Notes under the pieces: model-generated
What the model was told of the DNA's origin: nothing
The model's input: only the letters and a program-made list of their open reading frames with translations
The model's database searches: none
From: UKL13-2 sp038236905
Lineage (GTDB): Bacteria; Pseudomonadota; Gammaproteobacteria; Burkholderiales; Usitatibacteraceae
Assembly: GCA_038236905.1 (NCBI GenBank)
Contig: JBBRZG010000001.1
Span: 28,599-92,598 of the forward strand
Reading direction: 5' to 3'
DNA: 64,000 nt
Part shown: positions 52,179 through 61,047 of the stretch, piece by piece
Numbering within the stretch: the first letter of the stretch is position 1
Layout of the letters: every line of letters starts with the position of its first letter
Made by a program: the position numbers and the translations under genes

Positions 52179-53831
52179 TTACATATCCATACCACCCATG
52201 CCGCCCATTCCACCCATACCGCCACCGCCCATGCCGCCGCCAGCTGATTCATCTTTTGGCATTTCGGCAACCATTGCATCAGTGGTGAGCATCAAGGATG
52301 CGATTGAGGCTGCGTTTTGCAAGGCAAAGCGGGTTACTTTGGTTGGGTCCAGCACGCCCAGCTCAACTAGGTCACCGTATTCACCAGTGGCGGCGTTGTA
52401 GCCGAAATTGCCCTTACCTTCGACAACCTTGTTCACCACCACGCTTGGCTCGTCGCCTGCGTTGTAGGCGATCATGCGCAATGGCTCTTCAATCGCACGC
52501 ATGATGATCTTGATACCGGCTTCTTGCTCAACGTTGTCACCTTTGATCTTGCCAGCGTTGGTACGGGCGCGGAGCAGTGCCACGCCGCCGCCAGCGACAA
52601 TGCCTTCTTCAACCGCTGCACGAGTCGCGTGCAATGCATCTTCAACGCGGGCTTTCTTCTCTTTCATTTCAACTTCGGTCGCTGCTCCGACGCGAATTAC
52701 GGCAACACCGCCAGCCAACTTAGCCACGCGCTCTTGCAGTTTTTCTTTGTCGTAATCTGAGGTCGCGTCGTCGATTTGTTTGCGAACGGTTGCAACGCGG
52801 TTCTTGATGTCGTCTTCTGCACCCGCGCCATCAATGATGGTGGTGTTTTCTTTGCCGACTTCAATCTTCTTGGCACGCCCCAAATCCTTCAAGGTCACGT
52901 TCTCAAGCTTCAAGCCTAATTCTTCGGCGATGACGGTGCCGCCTGTCAAAATCGCGATGTCTTCCAGCATGGCTTTACGACGATCACCGAAGCCAGGCGC
53001 TTTAACAGCGGTGGTTTTCAGAATACCGCGGATGTTGTTCACCACGAGGGTAGCGAGCGCTTCGCCATCCACATCTTCGGCGATGATGAGCAGCTGCTTA
53101 CCGGACTTCGCCACTTGTTCCAGAATCGGCAGCAAATCTCGGATGTTAGAGATTTTTTTGTCGTGCAACAAAATGAACGGATCATCCAGCAACGCGACTT
53201 GTTTGTCAGGGTTGTTGATGAAGTACGGTGACAAATAGCCACGGTCAAACTGCATACCCTCAACGACTTCCAATTCGTTGTCGAGTGACTTGCCGTCTTC
53301 AACCGTAATCACGCCTTCTTTGCCGACTTTTTCCATCGCATCAGAAATGATCTTGCCGATGTTCTCGTCCGAGTTGGCCGAGATCGAACCGACTTGGGCG
53401 ATTTCTTTGTTGGTGGTGGTAGGCTTCGAGATTTTTTTCAGCTCAGCGACGATTGCAGTCACTGCTTTGTCGATACCGCGCTTCAAGTCCATTGGATTCA
53501 TGCCAGCGGCAACATACTTCATGCCTTCAACCACAATTGCTTGTGCGAGCACGGTTGCGGTGGTAGTGCCATCGCCTGCGACGTCGGAGGTCTTGGAAGC
53601 AACTTCCTTAACCATCTGTGCGCCCATGTTTTCGAACTTGTCTTTCAATTCGATTTCTTTCGCCACCGATACACCGTCTTTGGTGATCGTTGGCGCGCCG
53701 AATGAGCGCTCTAGTACAACGTTGCGGCCTTTAGGACCCAAGGTAACTTTAACTGCGTTGGCCAATACATTTACGCCTGTGACCATACGGGCGCGGGCTG
53801 ATTCGCCGAATTTGACTTCTTTTGCTGACAT
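52179..53831 (-). CDS. groEL: Chaperonin GroEL
   Basis: A 550-residue 60-kDa chaperonin with all usual features: N-terminal KEVKFGESARARMVTGVNVLANAVKVTLGPKGRNVVLE, ATP-binding GDGTTTATVLA, apical domain and the C-terminal GGM repeats of the central cavity. It folds proteins together with GroES. It follows groES by 58 bases and is transcribed from the same CIRCE/sigma-32-type promoter. Confidence 0.99.
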   Translation of the reverse strand: MSAKEVKFGESARARMVTGVNVLANAVKVTLGPKGRNVVLERSFGAPTITKDGVSVAKEIELKDKFENMGAQMVKEVASKTSDVAGDGTTTATVLAQAIVVEGMKYVAAGMNPMDLKRGIDKAVTAIVAELKKISKPTTTNKEIAQVGSISANSDENIGKIISDAMEKVGKEGVITVEDGKSLDNELEVVEGMQFDRGYLSPYFINNPDKQVALLDDPFILLHDKKISNIRDLLPILEQVAKSGKQLLIIAEDVDGEALATLVVNNIRGILKTTAVKAPGFGDRRKAMLEDIAILTGGTVIAEELGLKLENVTLKDLGRAKKIEVGKENTTIIDGAGAEDDIKNRVATVRKQIDDATSDYDKEKLQERVAKLAGGVAVIRVGAATEVEMKEKKARVEDALHATRAAVEEGIVAGGGVALLRARTNAGKIKGDNVEQEAGIKIIMRAIEEPLRMIAYNAGDEPSVVVNKVVEGKGNFGYNAATGEYGDLVELGVLDPTKVTRFALQNAASIASLMLTTDAMVAEMPKDESAGGGMGGGGMGGMGGMGGMDM

Positions 53832-53889
53832 GATTATTTACCTCTTAATTGAATTCGTTGCGGAAATTGTGGGCAGACTTTGTCTTACT

Positions 53890-54180
53890 TTATTTGCCAA
53901 CAACAGCCATGATGTCTTCTTCGCGCATTACAAGCAGTTCGTCGCCGTCGACTTTTACCGCCTGACCGGAATATTTGCCGAACAACACACGGTCGCCGAC
54001 TTTAACGTCAAGCGGACGAACTTTACCGTCGTCACCCACTTTGCCATTACCAATGGCAAGCACTTCACCTTGATCTGGTTTTTCGGCCACGGTATCGGGG
54101 ATCACGATACCGGATGCGGTTTTCCGCTCTTCTTCTAAACGCTTAACGATCACGCGATCGTGCAAAGGACGCAATTTCAT
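53890..54180 (-). CDS. groES: Co-chaperonin GroES
   Basis: A 96-residue GroES (MKLRPLHDRVIVKRLEEERKTASGIVIPD start, mobile loop around TASGIVIPDTV, end DIMAVVGK). It caps GroEL. The start lies about 165 bases downstream of the CIRCE element, giving an untranslated leader long enough for HrcA control. Sequence and length are normal. Confidence 0.99.
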   Translation of the reverse strand: MKLRPLHDRVIVKRLEEERKTASGIVIPDTVAEKPDQGEVLAIGNGKVGDDGKVRPLDVKVGDRVLFGKYSGQAVKVDGDELLVMREEDIMAVVGK

Positions 54181-54319
54181 AGCTCACTCCTAAAGTTGTT
54201 ACGGTTACGCAAAAATCGCCGCGTTGCTCGCCGCGAATGCGGCTGCAAAGCGACAAGAATAAAAATGATCACGAAGACTTTTAACTTGGGCTCAAGCGTG
54301 AAGCCTAAGCCACAAATTA

Positions 54320-54346
54320 TTAGCACTCAATATCGCTGAGTGCTAA
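54320..54346. promoter_or_regulatory. CIRCE element (HrcA operator)
   Basis: Exact match to TTAGCACTC-N9-GAGTGCTAA, the controlling inverted repeat of chaperone expression recognised by the repressor HrcA. It sits between the -10 box and the groES start codon, overlapping the likely transcription start. Confidence 0.97.
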
Positions 54347-54375
54347 TTATGCGGGCTTGAGTTGACAATTTCAAG
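54346..54375 (-). promoter_or_regulatory. groES promoter with sigma-32-like and sigma-70-like elements
   Basis: On the minus strand CTTGAAA (54375-54369) is followed after 13 bases by CCCGCATAAT (54355-54346), close to the heat-shock sigma-32 pattern. The same DNA also reads TTGAAA-17-CATAAT, a fair vegetative promoter. The downstream edge touches the CIRCE element, so HrcA binding would block it. Confidence 0.7.
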
Positions 54376-54547
54376 TACAGCGCGGCGCAGAAAGGCAATT
54401 AGCCCTATGATGGGTTGCATCCACCGTCCGTCGAAATTTAGGTTTGGCATTGTCGAGCGCATTCAAGCACGGAGATAGCCAGTAAGACGGATAACGACAG
54501 TGATCGCTAGCTTTTCAAAAAATCAATCGAAGACAATTGGATTTAAA

Positions 54548-55567
54548 ATGCAACCCAAACCGCAAACCACAGAAAAGAAGCCACGCGAAAAGCTGGGACT
54601 TCATCAGCGCAACCGCCATCGAGGGCGCTACGATTATGCGCAGCTGGCGGCGGCGTTGCCAGCGCTACAGGCTTTTTTGATCGCAAATCCATTTGATACA
54701 GCTGAGACCACTATTGATTTCGCCAACCCGGCGGCGGTAAAAACGCTTAATGCGGCGTTGCTAAAACAATTTTATGGCGTCCAGCATTGGGATATTCCGC
54801 CTGACTATTTGTGCCCTCCGATTCCTGGACGCGCGGACTATTTGCATCATGCGGCTGAATTATTCGCTTCAGCAAGCGGCACTGGGGACACGACTGCGGA
54901 TGAGGTTGGTGGTGGAATACCGCGCGGGGCGACGATTCGGGTGCTGGATATAGGCGTGGGCGCAAATTTGATTTACCCTCTGATAGGCTTCCACGAATAC
55001 GGTTGGCGATTTGTCGGCACCGATATCGATGCAACGGCCATTGGTGCCGCGCAGCAAATTGTGGCCACAAATGCAGGCTTGGCTGAAGTGATTGAGCTTC
55101 GCTTGCAAGCGTCACCGCTTAAAATTTTTGATGGCGTGGTGGCCGCAGATGAGCGTTTTGATATGGTTATCAGTAATCCGCCGTTTCACGCTTCAGCCCA
55201 AGCCGCTGGGGCGGGCTCGCTACGCAAATGGAAAAACTTGGGCAAGGCGCGTACAGCTGAGACCAAACCGAAACTGAATTTTGGTGGTAAGGCAGTTGAG
55301 CTGTGGTGCGAAGGTGGTGAAGCAGGTTTTATCAGCCGGATGATCGCCGAAAGTACGCAGATCAAAAAACAGGTGATGTGGTTCACGTCACTCGTTTCAA
55401 AAGAAGATCACTTGCCCGACATTTACGGTGCGCTGCGAACAGTGGGCGCACTGAGAGTTGAGACTATTGAGATGGCGCAGGGCCAGAAAAAGAGTCGGAT
55501 TGTTGCTTGGACATTCTTAACTGAAGCCGGCGCGAACGCCTGGCGAAAGGGATGGAAGCAGGCTTAA
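54548..55567 (+). CDS. rlmF: RlmF, 23S rRNA m6A1618 methyltransferase
   Basis: A 339-residue enzyme that methylates N6 of A1618 in 23S rRNA. It starts with the basic segment KKPREKLGLHQRNRHRGRYDYAQLAAALPAL, and the catalytic motif is NPPFHAS, with SAM loop VLDIGVGANLIYPLIG. The family mark YGVQHWDIPPDYLCPPIPGRADYLHH is present. An upstream in-frame GTG exists at 54500, but ATG 54548 gives the normal start. It converges with aroB across an unusual inverted repeat. Confidence 0.93.
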   Translation: MQPKPQTTEKKPREKLGLHQRNRHRGRYDYAQLAAALPALQAFLIANPFDTAETTIDFANPAAVKTLNAALLKQFYGVQHWDIPPDYLCPPIPGRADYLHHAAELFASASGTGDTTADEVGGGIPRGATIRVLDIGVGANLIYPLIGFHEYGWRFVGTDIDATAIGAAQQIVATNAGLAEVIELRLQASPLKIFDGVVAADERFDMVISNPPFHASAQAAGAGSLRKWKNLGKARTAETKPKLNFGGKAVELWCEGGEAGFISRMIAESTQIKKQVMWFTSLVSKEDHLPDIYGALRTVGALRVETIEMAQGQKKSRIVAWTFLTEAGANAWRKGWKQA

Positions 55568-55685
55568 CAGGAGTCTGCGTTGCGCGGTTAGTTAATTTCG
55601 GGCACAGGGCTTGAAGGCGCTCTATTCGGCGGTCACATTGGCGCAAAATTGCTCGAAGTTGCCCGCCAATACTTGGGCATGGCTC

Positions 55686-55752
55686 AAACGGCAAGCTGGG
55701 CGTGGATTCTGAATGTGTGTGCCTAGAGAGTGTTGCGCCCGGCTTGCCGTTT
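55686..55752. repeat. Long inverted repeat between rlmF and aroB
   Basis: Arms AAACGGCAAGCTGGGCG and CGCCCGGCTTGCCGTTT form a 17-base-pair stem with one G-T type mismatch, separated by a loop of roughly 32 bases. There is no T-run after it, so it is not a classical intrinsic terminator. Placed between converging genes it may act as an mRNA 3' stabiliser or be a REP/MITE-like remnant. Confidence 0.55.
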
Positions 55753-55766
55753 AGGGAATCGCTTAT

Positions 55767-56918
55767 TTATGAGCGCGGTTGTGCGGATAGAAACTCTCGG
55801 ATGCGATCTGCGGGAATGGTGGCGTCGACATAAGCCTCGCCAATGGATTTCAGTAAAATCAATTTAATGACACCCGCATCGTTTTTTTTGTCGCGGCCCA
55901 TGTGCTGCAGCATTTCATCCGCAGAAATATTTGGCATCGCGGTCGGCAGGCCTGCAGCTTCAAATATCTGTTCCGTGCGCGTTACCGCTTGTTCATCAAC
56001 CTGCCCTAGAGAATGCGAAAATTTAGTAGCCAACATCATCCCGCACGCGACGGCCTCACCATGCAACCAAGTTCCGTAACCGAGCGCCGTTTCAATCGCG
56101 TGACCAAACGTGTGCCCAAGATTCAATAACGCGCGCCCACCTTCGGCAGCGGTTTCACGCTCATCACCCGCAACAACGTCTGCCTTAATTTGGCAGGAGC
56201 GCGTGATCGCATGGATGAGCGCTACCGGGTCGCGGGCGAGCAGTGCGGCCAAGTTTTTCTCGAGCCAGTCAAAAAATGTAGCGTCCAAAATCAAGCCGTA
56301 TTTGATGACTTCCGCGAGGCCCGCGCGCAGCTCCCGATCCGGTAGCGTCGCAAGTGTTTCCGTGTCCGCCAACACCAGTTGCGGTTGATAAAACGCGCCG
56401 ATCATGTTCTTTCCGCGCGGATGATTGATCGCAGTTTTGCCACCGACAGAAGAGTCAACTTGCGCGAGCAGCGTGGTCGGAATTTGAATGAACGGCACGC
56501 CCCGTTGATAAGTCGCAGCGGCAAAACCAGTGATGTCGCCAATCACGCCGCCACCCAATGCGATTAGGGTAGTTCTTCGATCACAAGCGTGGTCAAGCAG
56601 CGCGTCGAAAATCATGTTGAGCGCGGGCCAGCCTTTGTGCGACTCGCCATCGGGCAGAGTGATCGGAATGACTTTTATATTTGAAGCCGCTAATGCACCA
56701 GCTAATGCTTTCCCGTATAGCGGCCAGACGACATCGTTGGCAACCAGCGCAACGCGCGGCTGTGGCAAATGCGACACGATCAGGTTTACCTGTGAAAGTA
56801 ATCCTGCGCCAACGATTACGCGATAGCTGCGCGTGGCAAGCGATACTTTTATTTCTTGGGGCTTGCTTTCGGCGACAGCGAAGAAAGCAGCGAAAGCATT
56901 GGATGAATCAGCAGTCAT
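55767..56918 (-). CDS. aroB: 3-dehydroquinate synthase
   Basis: A 383-residue enzyme of the shikimate pathway, converting DAHP to 3-dehydroquinate with NAD and a metal ion. Motifs: PDGESHKGW, GGGVIGDITGFAAATYQRGV, the metal/substrate segment TTLLAQVDSSVGGKTAINHPRGKN, and metal His in LGHTFGHAIE and HGEAVACGM. The N-terminal ~20 residues (MTADSSNAFAAFFAVAESKPQ) are longer than usual, so a later start is possible. It follows aroK on the same strand (138 bases), the canonical pilQ-aroK-aroB arrangement. Confidence 0.95.
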   Translation of the reverse strand: MTADSSNAFAAFFAVAESKPQEIKVSLATRSYRVIVGAGLLSQVNLIVSHLPQPRVALVANDVVWPLYGKALAGALAASNIKVIPITLPDGESHKGWPALNMIFDALLDHACDRRTTLIALGGGVIGDITGFAAATYQRGVPFIQIPTTLLAQVDSSVGGKTAINHPRGKNMIGAFYQPQLVLADTETLATLPDRELRAGLAEVIKYGLILDATFFDWLEKNLAALLARDPVALIHAITRSCQIKADVVAGDERETAAEGGRALLNLGHTFGHAIETALGYGTWLHGEAVACGMMLATKFSHSLGQVDEQAVTRTEQIFEAAGLPTAMPNISADEMLQHMGRDKKNDAGVIKLILLKSIGEAYVDATIPADRIREFLSAQPRS

Positions 56919-57056
56919 GGCAAGCCGCGATTTGCAAATTGTAGGTGGGCGAGGGCCTTATTGTCCCACGGAGGAAGTGAACGCAAAAAATCAACTCGCA
57001 ATGTCGTCTTTGTTGACGTCAACAGCACACAATCCAATCGCGCACCGAGCACTACG

Positions 57057-57584
57057 TCATGCTTTTACAAATAGTCCCAATGCGGTGAGCTCATCGATAA
57101 TTTGTTCGGCGAGTTTGCCAATATTCTCGCGGCTCGCATTGACGACAATATGGGCGGCTTCGCTATAAAGTGGTTCGCGTACTTTCAAAAGTGCACTCAA
57201 CACAGCCTCGGGGTCGTCGCCCTGCAAGAGTGGGCGTTTGGTGTCGCGGCGGGTGCGTTCGCGCAGTTCGGTGAGACCCGCTTGAAGATAAACCACTGCG
57301 CCATGCTCCCGTAAAATGGCCCGGTTGGCTGGATCAAGTATTGCGCCGCCACCAGTCGCAAGAATGATGCCGCGCTCCCGCACCAACTGCGATACTAATT
57401 CGGCTTCACGTAGGCGGAACCCAGCCTCGCCCTCGATCTCAAAAATGGTCGCAATCGACACCCCCATTTTAGCGACCAGTTCTTTATCGGCATCTACAAA
57501 GCGAAGGCCGAGTTGTTTGGCAAGCGTTTTACCCACGGTAGTTTTGCCCACCCCAGGCATGCCGATGAGGAAAATATTAGCCAT
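57057..57584 (-). CDS. aroK: Shikimate kinase
   Basis: A 175-residue P-loop kinase phosphorylating shikimate. Walker A is GMPGVGKTTVGK, shikimate-binding residues lie in FVDADKELVAKMG and GGGAIL, and the lid region contains RRDTKRPLLQG. The start is ATG 57584 (MANIFLIGMPG). The gene is separated from pilQ by an intrinsic terminator but keeps its usual place upstream of aroB. Confidence 0.95.
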   Translation of the reverse strand: MANIFLIGMPGVGKTTVGKTLAKQLGLRFVDADKELVAKMGVSIATIFEIEGEAGFRLREAELVSQLVRERGIILATGGGAILDPANRAILREHGAVVYLQAGLTELRERTRRDTKRPLLQGDDPEAVLSALLKVREPLYSEAAHIVVNASRENIGKLAEQIIDELTALGLFVKA

Positions 57585-57670
57585 AGTGTTCGTACTATTT
57601 TGCATGCGAAGGCGGGCCTGAAAATGCGCGATTTAAAGTATCTAACTTCATGGTGTTCAACAAATAAAAA

Positions 57671-57692
57671 CGGGGCGCTATCAAGCGCCCCG
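57671..57692 (-). terminator. Intrinsic terminator after pilQ
   Basis: On the minus strand the stem CGGGGCGC / GCGCCCCG with a six-base loop is followed by TTTTTATTTG, a standard rho-independent terminator 40 bases past the pilQ stop. It separates the pil operon from aroK. Confidence 0.88.
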
Positions 57693-57731
57693 AAGTGACC
57701 AAATATCTTTTGCCGCCAAATTTTATTTTAT

Positions 57732-59885
57732 CTAGCGAATGGTGAGCTGGTCTTTGATGATGCGTGGCGTGATGAAAATAAGGAGCTCAGTTTTATCTTC
57801 TTGTTTTCTGGTGGTCTTGAATAGATTGCCAACAAACGGCAAATCTCCTAAAAACGGTACTTTCGTTACATCAGTTCTACTCAATTGCTCGAAGACGCCG
57901 CCCAAGACGGCTGTGTCCCCGTTATCCACCACAATCTGGGTCTTTAAGAATTTGGTATCGATCGACGGAACAGTACCCAAGGTGGCTACCGCGACAAGCT
58001 GCCCTAATGAGTCTTTACGGATCTCGATATCCATGATGATTCTGTCGTCAGGTGTTATTTGCGGCGTGACTTCGAGAGACAAGATGGCAGCCTTAAACGA
58101 GATGGTTAATCCACCGCTAGCCGCCTGTGTTAAGTACGGAATCTCAGTGCCTTGGGTAATAGTGGCTTTACGTTTGTCGGCGGTAATTACCCTGGGACTC
58201 GACACAACCTTACCACGGTTATCCGCTTCAAGTGCAGATAGTTCCAAATTTACGACATTACCATTGCCGAGGTTCAGGAACGTCAAGCCAAGCGCACCTG
58301 CTGCACCCGCGACAGGCAGGTTTACGTTGAGCGCGCCGTCCGGTAACGCTCCGCGAGCAATGCCACCTGATCCAACCGGCCCTGTTGTCGAGGTATTGCT
58401 GACCGAACCCAAGTTGCTCGAAATACCAACATTTCGACTGTTTGAACTTAAACCAGCACCAATGCCAAACCTCGCCCCAAGTTCGCGGCTGAACTTATCA
58501 TCCGCAATTACGATTCGCGACTCAATCATAACTTGCTTAACTGGCACATCTAGCTGGCTAATAAGGCGCCTAACCTCTTCAAGCCTTGACGGTGCGTCCT
58601 GCACAAACAGAGTATTTGTTCGTACGTCGACTGAAGCGTTGCCTCGCTTGGACAAGATTTTTTGATCTTTATCAGAGAGGAGAAGCTTTACATCCGCGGC
58701 CTTGGCATAGGCAAGTACAAAACTTTCCGTACGGGTTGGCTCTAGTTCTCCAATTTGTTGCATTGCTTCGAGCGCTAACTTGTCCTTAGTAGCCAGTTCG
58801 TCGGCAGGTGCAATCAGCACTACGTTGCCATTTTTCCGCTTGGCCAGATTCTTTGCTTGAAGAATGATATCTAGCGCCTGATCCCAAGGTACGTCTTTGA
58901 GTCGAAGTGTCAAATTGCCGCCAACAGTGTCACTAGCGACAATGTTGAGGCCCGTAAAGTCGGCTATTACTTGAAGCAGCGCACGAACTTCCACCGCTTG
59001 GAAATTCAGCGTGAGCTTTTCTCCGTTATAGCCGGTTCCTTGTACTAGCTTATTGGGGTCTTCTTTGATAGGTTTAACTTCAACAATAAATTGCGTATCG
59101 GTTTGGTAGGCTGAATATTCCCAATTACCTTTAGGCTCGATTACCATGCGGGCGCTGCCGCCCTGATCGAGAACGTCCACTGTGCTGACAGGTGTTGCAA
59201 AATCCAAGACGTCTAGTCGGCGAATTAAATTTCTTGGTACGCTGGTGTTTATGAAATCAACTATGACGGTTTTGCCCTGCTGGCGGATGTCAATGCCGGT
59301 GTTGGCTGAGGATAAATCGACTACAACACGGCCCTCTCCATTTGTGCCGCGACGGAAATCGACATCTCGAATGCTCTGCCGTTGCAATCCCGCAAGCTGG
59401 GTGGGCTCAGCGAATTTAGCGCTCTGTGGGGATTCTTTTAAAACACTTTGCAGCGCGGAGTCTATGGTCAGAACCAGAGCGTTCCCGTCCAGCGAGGCGA
59501 CGTAATTTAAACTTTGCGACAGATTAACTACCATGCGCGTGCGGTTCGCCACCTCGACTACGCTAACAGAGCGAACAGAGCCCTCACCAACTTCGATAGT
59601 GCTTTTACCGAGGCCATTCATGGTGTTCGGCAAATCGAGGGCGATTCTTGCCGGATTTGTGACCGTAAAAGAGGCGGGGACAGCTAGAAGCGGCGCTTTA
59701 AAATTCGCCCGAATCACAATTTTTCCACCTTGCTGGGCAGTCGTGTTGATGGATTCGAGCAAGTTACGGCCAGCGTCTTGAGAATAGGCCGCGGCGCTGA
59801 CCACTAGGCCCAATAGAATAGTTACGTAGCGAAAGCTACCGGCAAATAAAGTTAGGTTACGCATTTTTTCTCGATGGGTTCGCAT
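57732..59885 (-). CDS. pilQ: PilQ, type IV pilus secretin
   Basis: A 717-residue outer-membrane secretin through which the pilus exits. Order: signal-like segment (about 10-35), AMIN peptidoglycan-binding domains (about 50-260: IVIRANFKAPLLAVPASFTV, RDVDFRRGTNGEGRVVVDLS), the N0 domain (VRALLQVIADFTGLNIV), secretin N-terminal domain (ESFVLAYAKAADVKLLL), and the C-terminal secretin core ending PFLGDLPFVGNLFKTTRKQEDKTELLIFITPRII. The ATG at 59885 overlaps the pilP stop by one base and has GGGAGG upstream. It is the last gene of the pilMNOPQ operon. Confidence 0.97.
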   Translation of the reverse strand: MRTHREKMRNLTLFAGSFRYVTILLGLVVSAAAYSQDAGRNLLESINTTAQQGGKIVIRANFKAPLLAVPASFTVTNPARIALDLPNTMNGLGKSTIEVGEGSVRSVSVVEVANRTRMVVNLSQSLNYVASLDGNALVLTIDSALQSVLKESPQSAKFAEPTQLAGLQRQSIRDVDFRRGTNGEGRVVVDLSSANTGIDIRQQGKTVIVDFINTSVPRNLIRRLDVLDFATPVSTVDVLDQGGSARMVIEPKGNWEYSAYQTDTQFIVEVKPIKEDPNKLVQGTGYNGEKLTLNFQAVEVRALLQVIADFTGLNIVASDTVGGNLTLRLKDVPWDQALDIILQAKNLAKRKNGNVVLIAPADELATKDKLALEAMQQIGELEPTRTESFVLAYAKAADVKLLLSDKDQKILSKRGNASVDVRTNTLFVQDAPSRLEEVRRLISQLDVPVKQVMIESRIVIADDKFSRELGARFGIGAGLSSNSRNVGISSNLGSVSNTSTTGPVGSGGIARGALPDGALNVNLPVAGAAGALGLTFLNLGNGNVVNLELSALEADNRGKVVSSPRVITADKRKATITQGTEIPYLTQAASGGLTISFKAAILSLEVTPQITPDDRIIMDIEIRKDSLGQLVAVATLGTVPSIDTKFLKTQIVVDNGDTAVLGGVFEQLSRTDVTKVPFLGDLPFVGNLFKTTRKQEDKTELLIFITPRIIKDQLTIR

Positions 59886-60406
59886 TATGGTTTACCTCCC
59901 GTACCGGCCAACAGTGGCAGTACGCTTTCGCGCTCCGCCCAATCACCTGCTGTGTCCTGAACGATTTCCTTTAGTTTAATTTCGGTGTCGGTGATGCTCG
60001 TTATGAGGCCGAAATTCTGACCCATGTAATTTCCTTTTTTGACGCGATAAAGGGTTTTTTCTGCGCGAACCAGACCGAACGTAGCACCTGATTGGACAAT
60101 GGTGCCGACCATTGCAAGTTGCTCCACTGGGAACGATTCAAGCGGCTCTTTGCGGCGATTTAAGTCTGGCGCTACTCCACCCGCATCCTGCTTTACAGAT
60201 AATTTCCTTGGTTTGAAAGGATCAGGCAAATCAAAACCTTCATACGCAAATGGCTCAAATGCCTTTACCTGTGGCAATGGGTCAATTTTTCTAACCACCT
60301 GCTTTTCAGATTCCTTGACAAATTGCCTTAGGTCTGCAACGCCTTCCCCGCATGCGGCAAGCACCAGTGGCGCTGTGATAATCAATAATCGCGTCCGACT
60401 TATCAT
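59885..60406 (-). CDS. pilP: PilP, type IV pilus lipoprotein
   Basis: A 173-residue inner-membrane lipoprotein (lipobox LAAC near residue 19) linking the PilMNO platform to the secretin PilQ. The middle contains FEPFAYEGFDLPDPFKPRK and the C-terminal HR domain VEQLAMVGTIVQSGATFGLVRAEKTLYRVKKGNYMGQNFGLI. Its start overlaps the pilO stop by four bases and its stop overlaps pilQ by one, indicating tight coupling. Confidence 0.96.
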   Translation of the reverse strand: MISRTRLLIITAPLVLAACGEGVADLRQFVKESEKQVVRKIDPLPQVKAFEPFAYEGFDLPDPFKPRKLSVKQDAGGVAPDLNRRKEPLESFPVEQLAMVGTIVQSGATFGLVRAEKTLYRVKKGNYMGQNFGLITSITDTEIKLKEIVQDTAGDWAERESVLPLLAGTGGKP

Positions 60407-61047
60407 TTGGCACCCGCCTTGTCTTTAGCATCTTTCGCAGCTTTCTTTTGCGCAGACACTTCATCGGGATCAAGGTACCGGTAAGTTTTGGCCACTGCCT
60501 CCATCGAGAGAGCACCATCCTTTGCCGCATCAATCTTCAGGTCGTTCAACAAAACAATCCGCGGCAGCTTCGACACATCACTCGCAAACGCCCCAAAATC
60601 GTGATAATTCCCGATTACTTTGAGGCTAATAGGGCGCTCCGCGTAGAACTCGGTCAAATTTTCAGTTTGATTGGGTTTGAATGATTCAAATTGAAGCCCT
60701 CGACCCAATGCCGCTTGGTTGATATCAATAATCAGCGCATCAACCTGCGATTTAGTAGGTAACTGTTTCAACAACGCACCGAACGATTGCTCGATCTCAG
60801 CACGCTGTTGTTGATAGGCTTCCAGATTAACCGCGAGCTTTGTTTTCTCTATAAATGTTGCGCGAAGATCGGTCTCTTTTTTCTGTTCTTTTTCAATTTC
60901 CTCAAACTGCGTTTGGTAGAAAATAAAATAGGCTGCAATCAGAATCGCAGCAATAATTAACGCCAGTGCTGCGAGCTTTATCGGCCACGGCCACCCCCCA
61001 GGGTTTTTGGGGTCTAGCGCTCTCATCTCATCTAGCCATTTATTCAT
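60403..61047 (-). CDS. pilO: PilO, type IV pilus alignment protein
   Basis: A 214-residue bitopic protein. The short cytosolic N-terminus (MNKWLDEMRALDPKNPGGWPWP) is followed by a TM helix (about 24-46), a coiled coil (about 47-85) and a periplasmic ferredoxin-like domain (about 110-200, ISLKVIGNYHDFGAFASDVSKLPRIVLL). PilO pairs with PilN to form the alignment complex of the pilus machine. Overlaps pilN and pilP by four bases each. Confidence 0.96.
   Translation of the reverse strand: MNKWLDEMRALDPKNPGGWPWPIKLAALALIIAAILIAAYFIFYQTQFEEIEKEQKKETDLRATFIEKTKLAVNLEAYQQQRAEIEQSFGALLKQLPTKSQVDALIIDINQAALGRGLQFESFKPNQTENLTEFYAERPISLKVIGNYHDFGAFASDVSKLPRIVLLNDLKIDAAKDGALSMEAVAKTYRYLDPDEVSAQKKAAKDAKDKAGAK

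Larger units (their letters stand above)
54181..54547. other. Divergent regulatory region between groES and rlmF
   Basis: A 367-base gap. It holds the CIRCE operator and the groES promoter described separately. For the rest (towards rlmF) I see no clear promoter, hairpin or small gene. Confidence 0.6.

Noticed and set aside
53278..54138. Long open frame (286 codons) on the plus strand, antisense to groEL and groES
   Set aside because: It mirrors the codon bias of groEL, has no ribosome site and crosses the groEL-groES boundary; groEL and groES are certain genes.
57739..58665. 308-codon open frame on the plus strand opposite pilQ
   Set aside because: Ser/Thr/Leu/Pro-rich product without any motif, a typical antisense shadow of a real gene.
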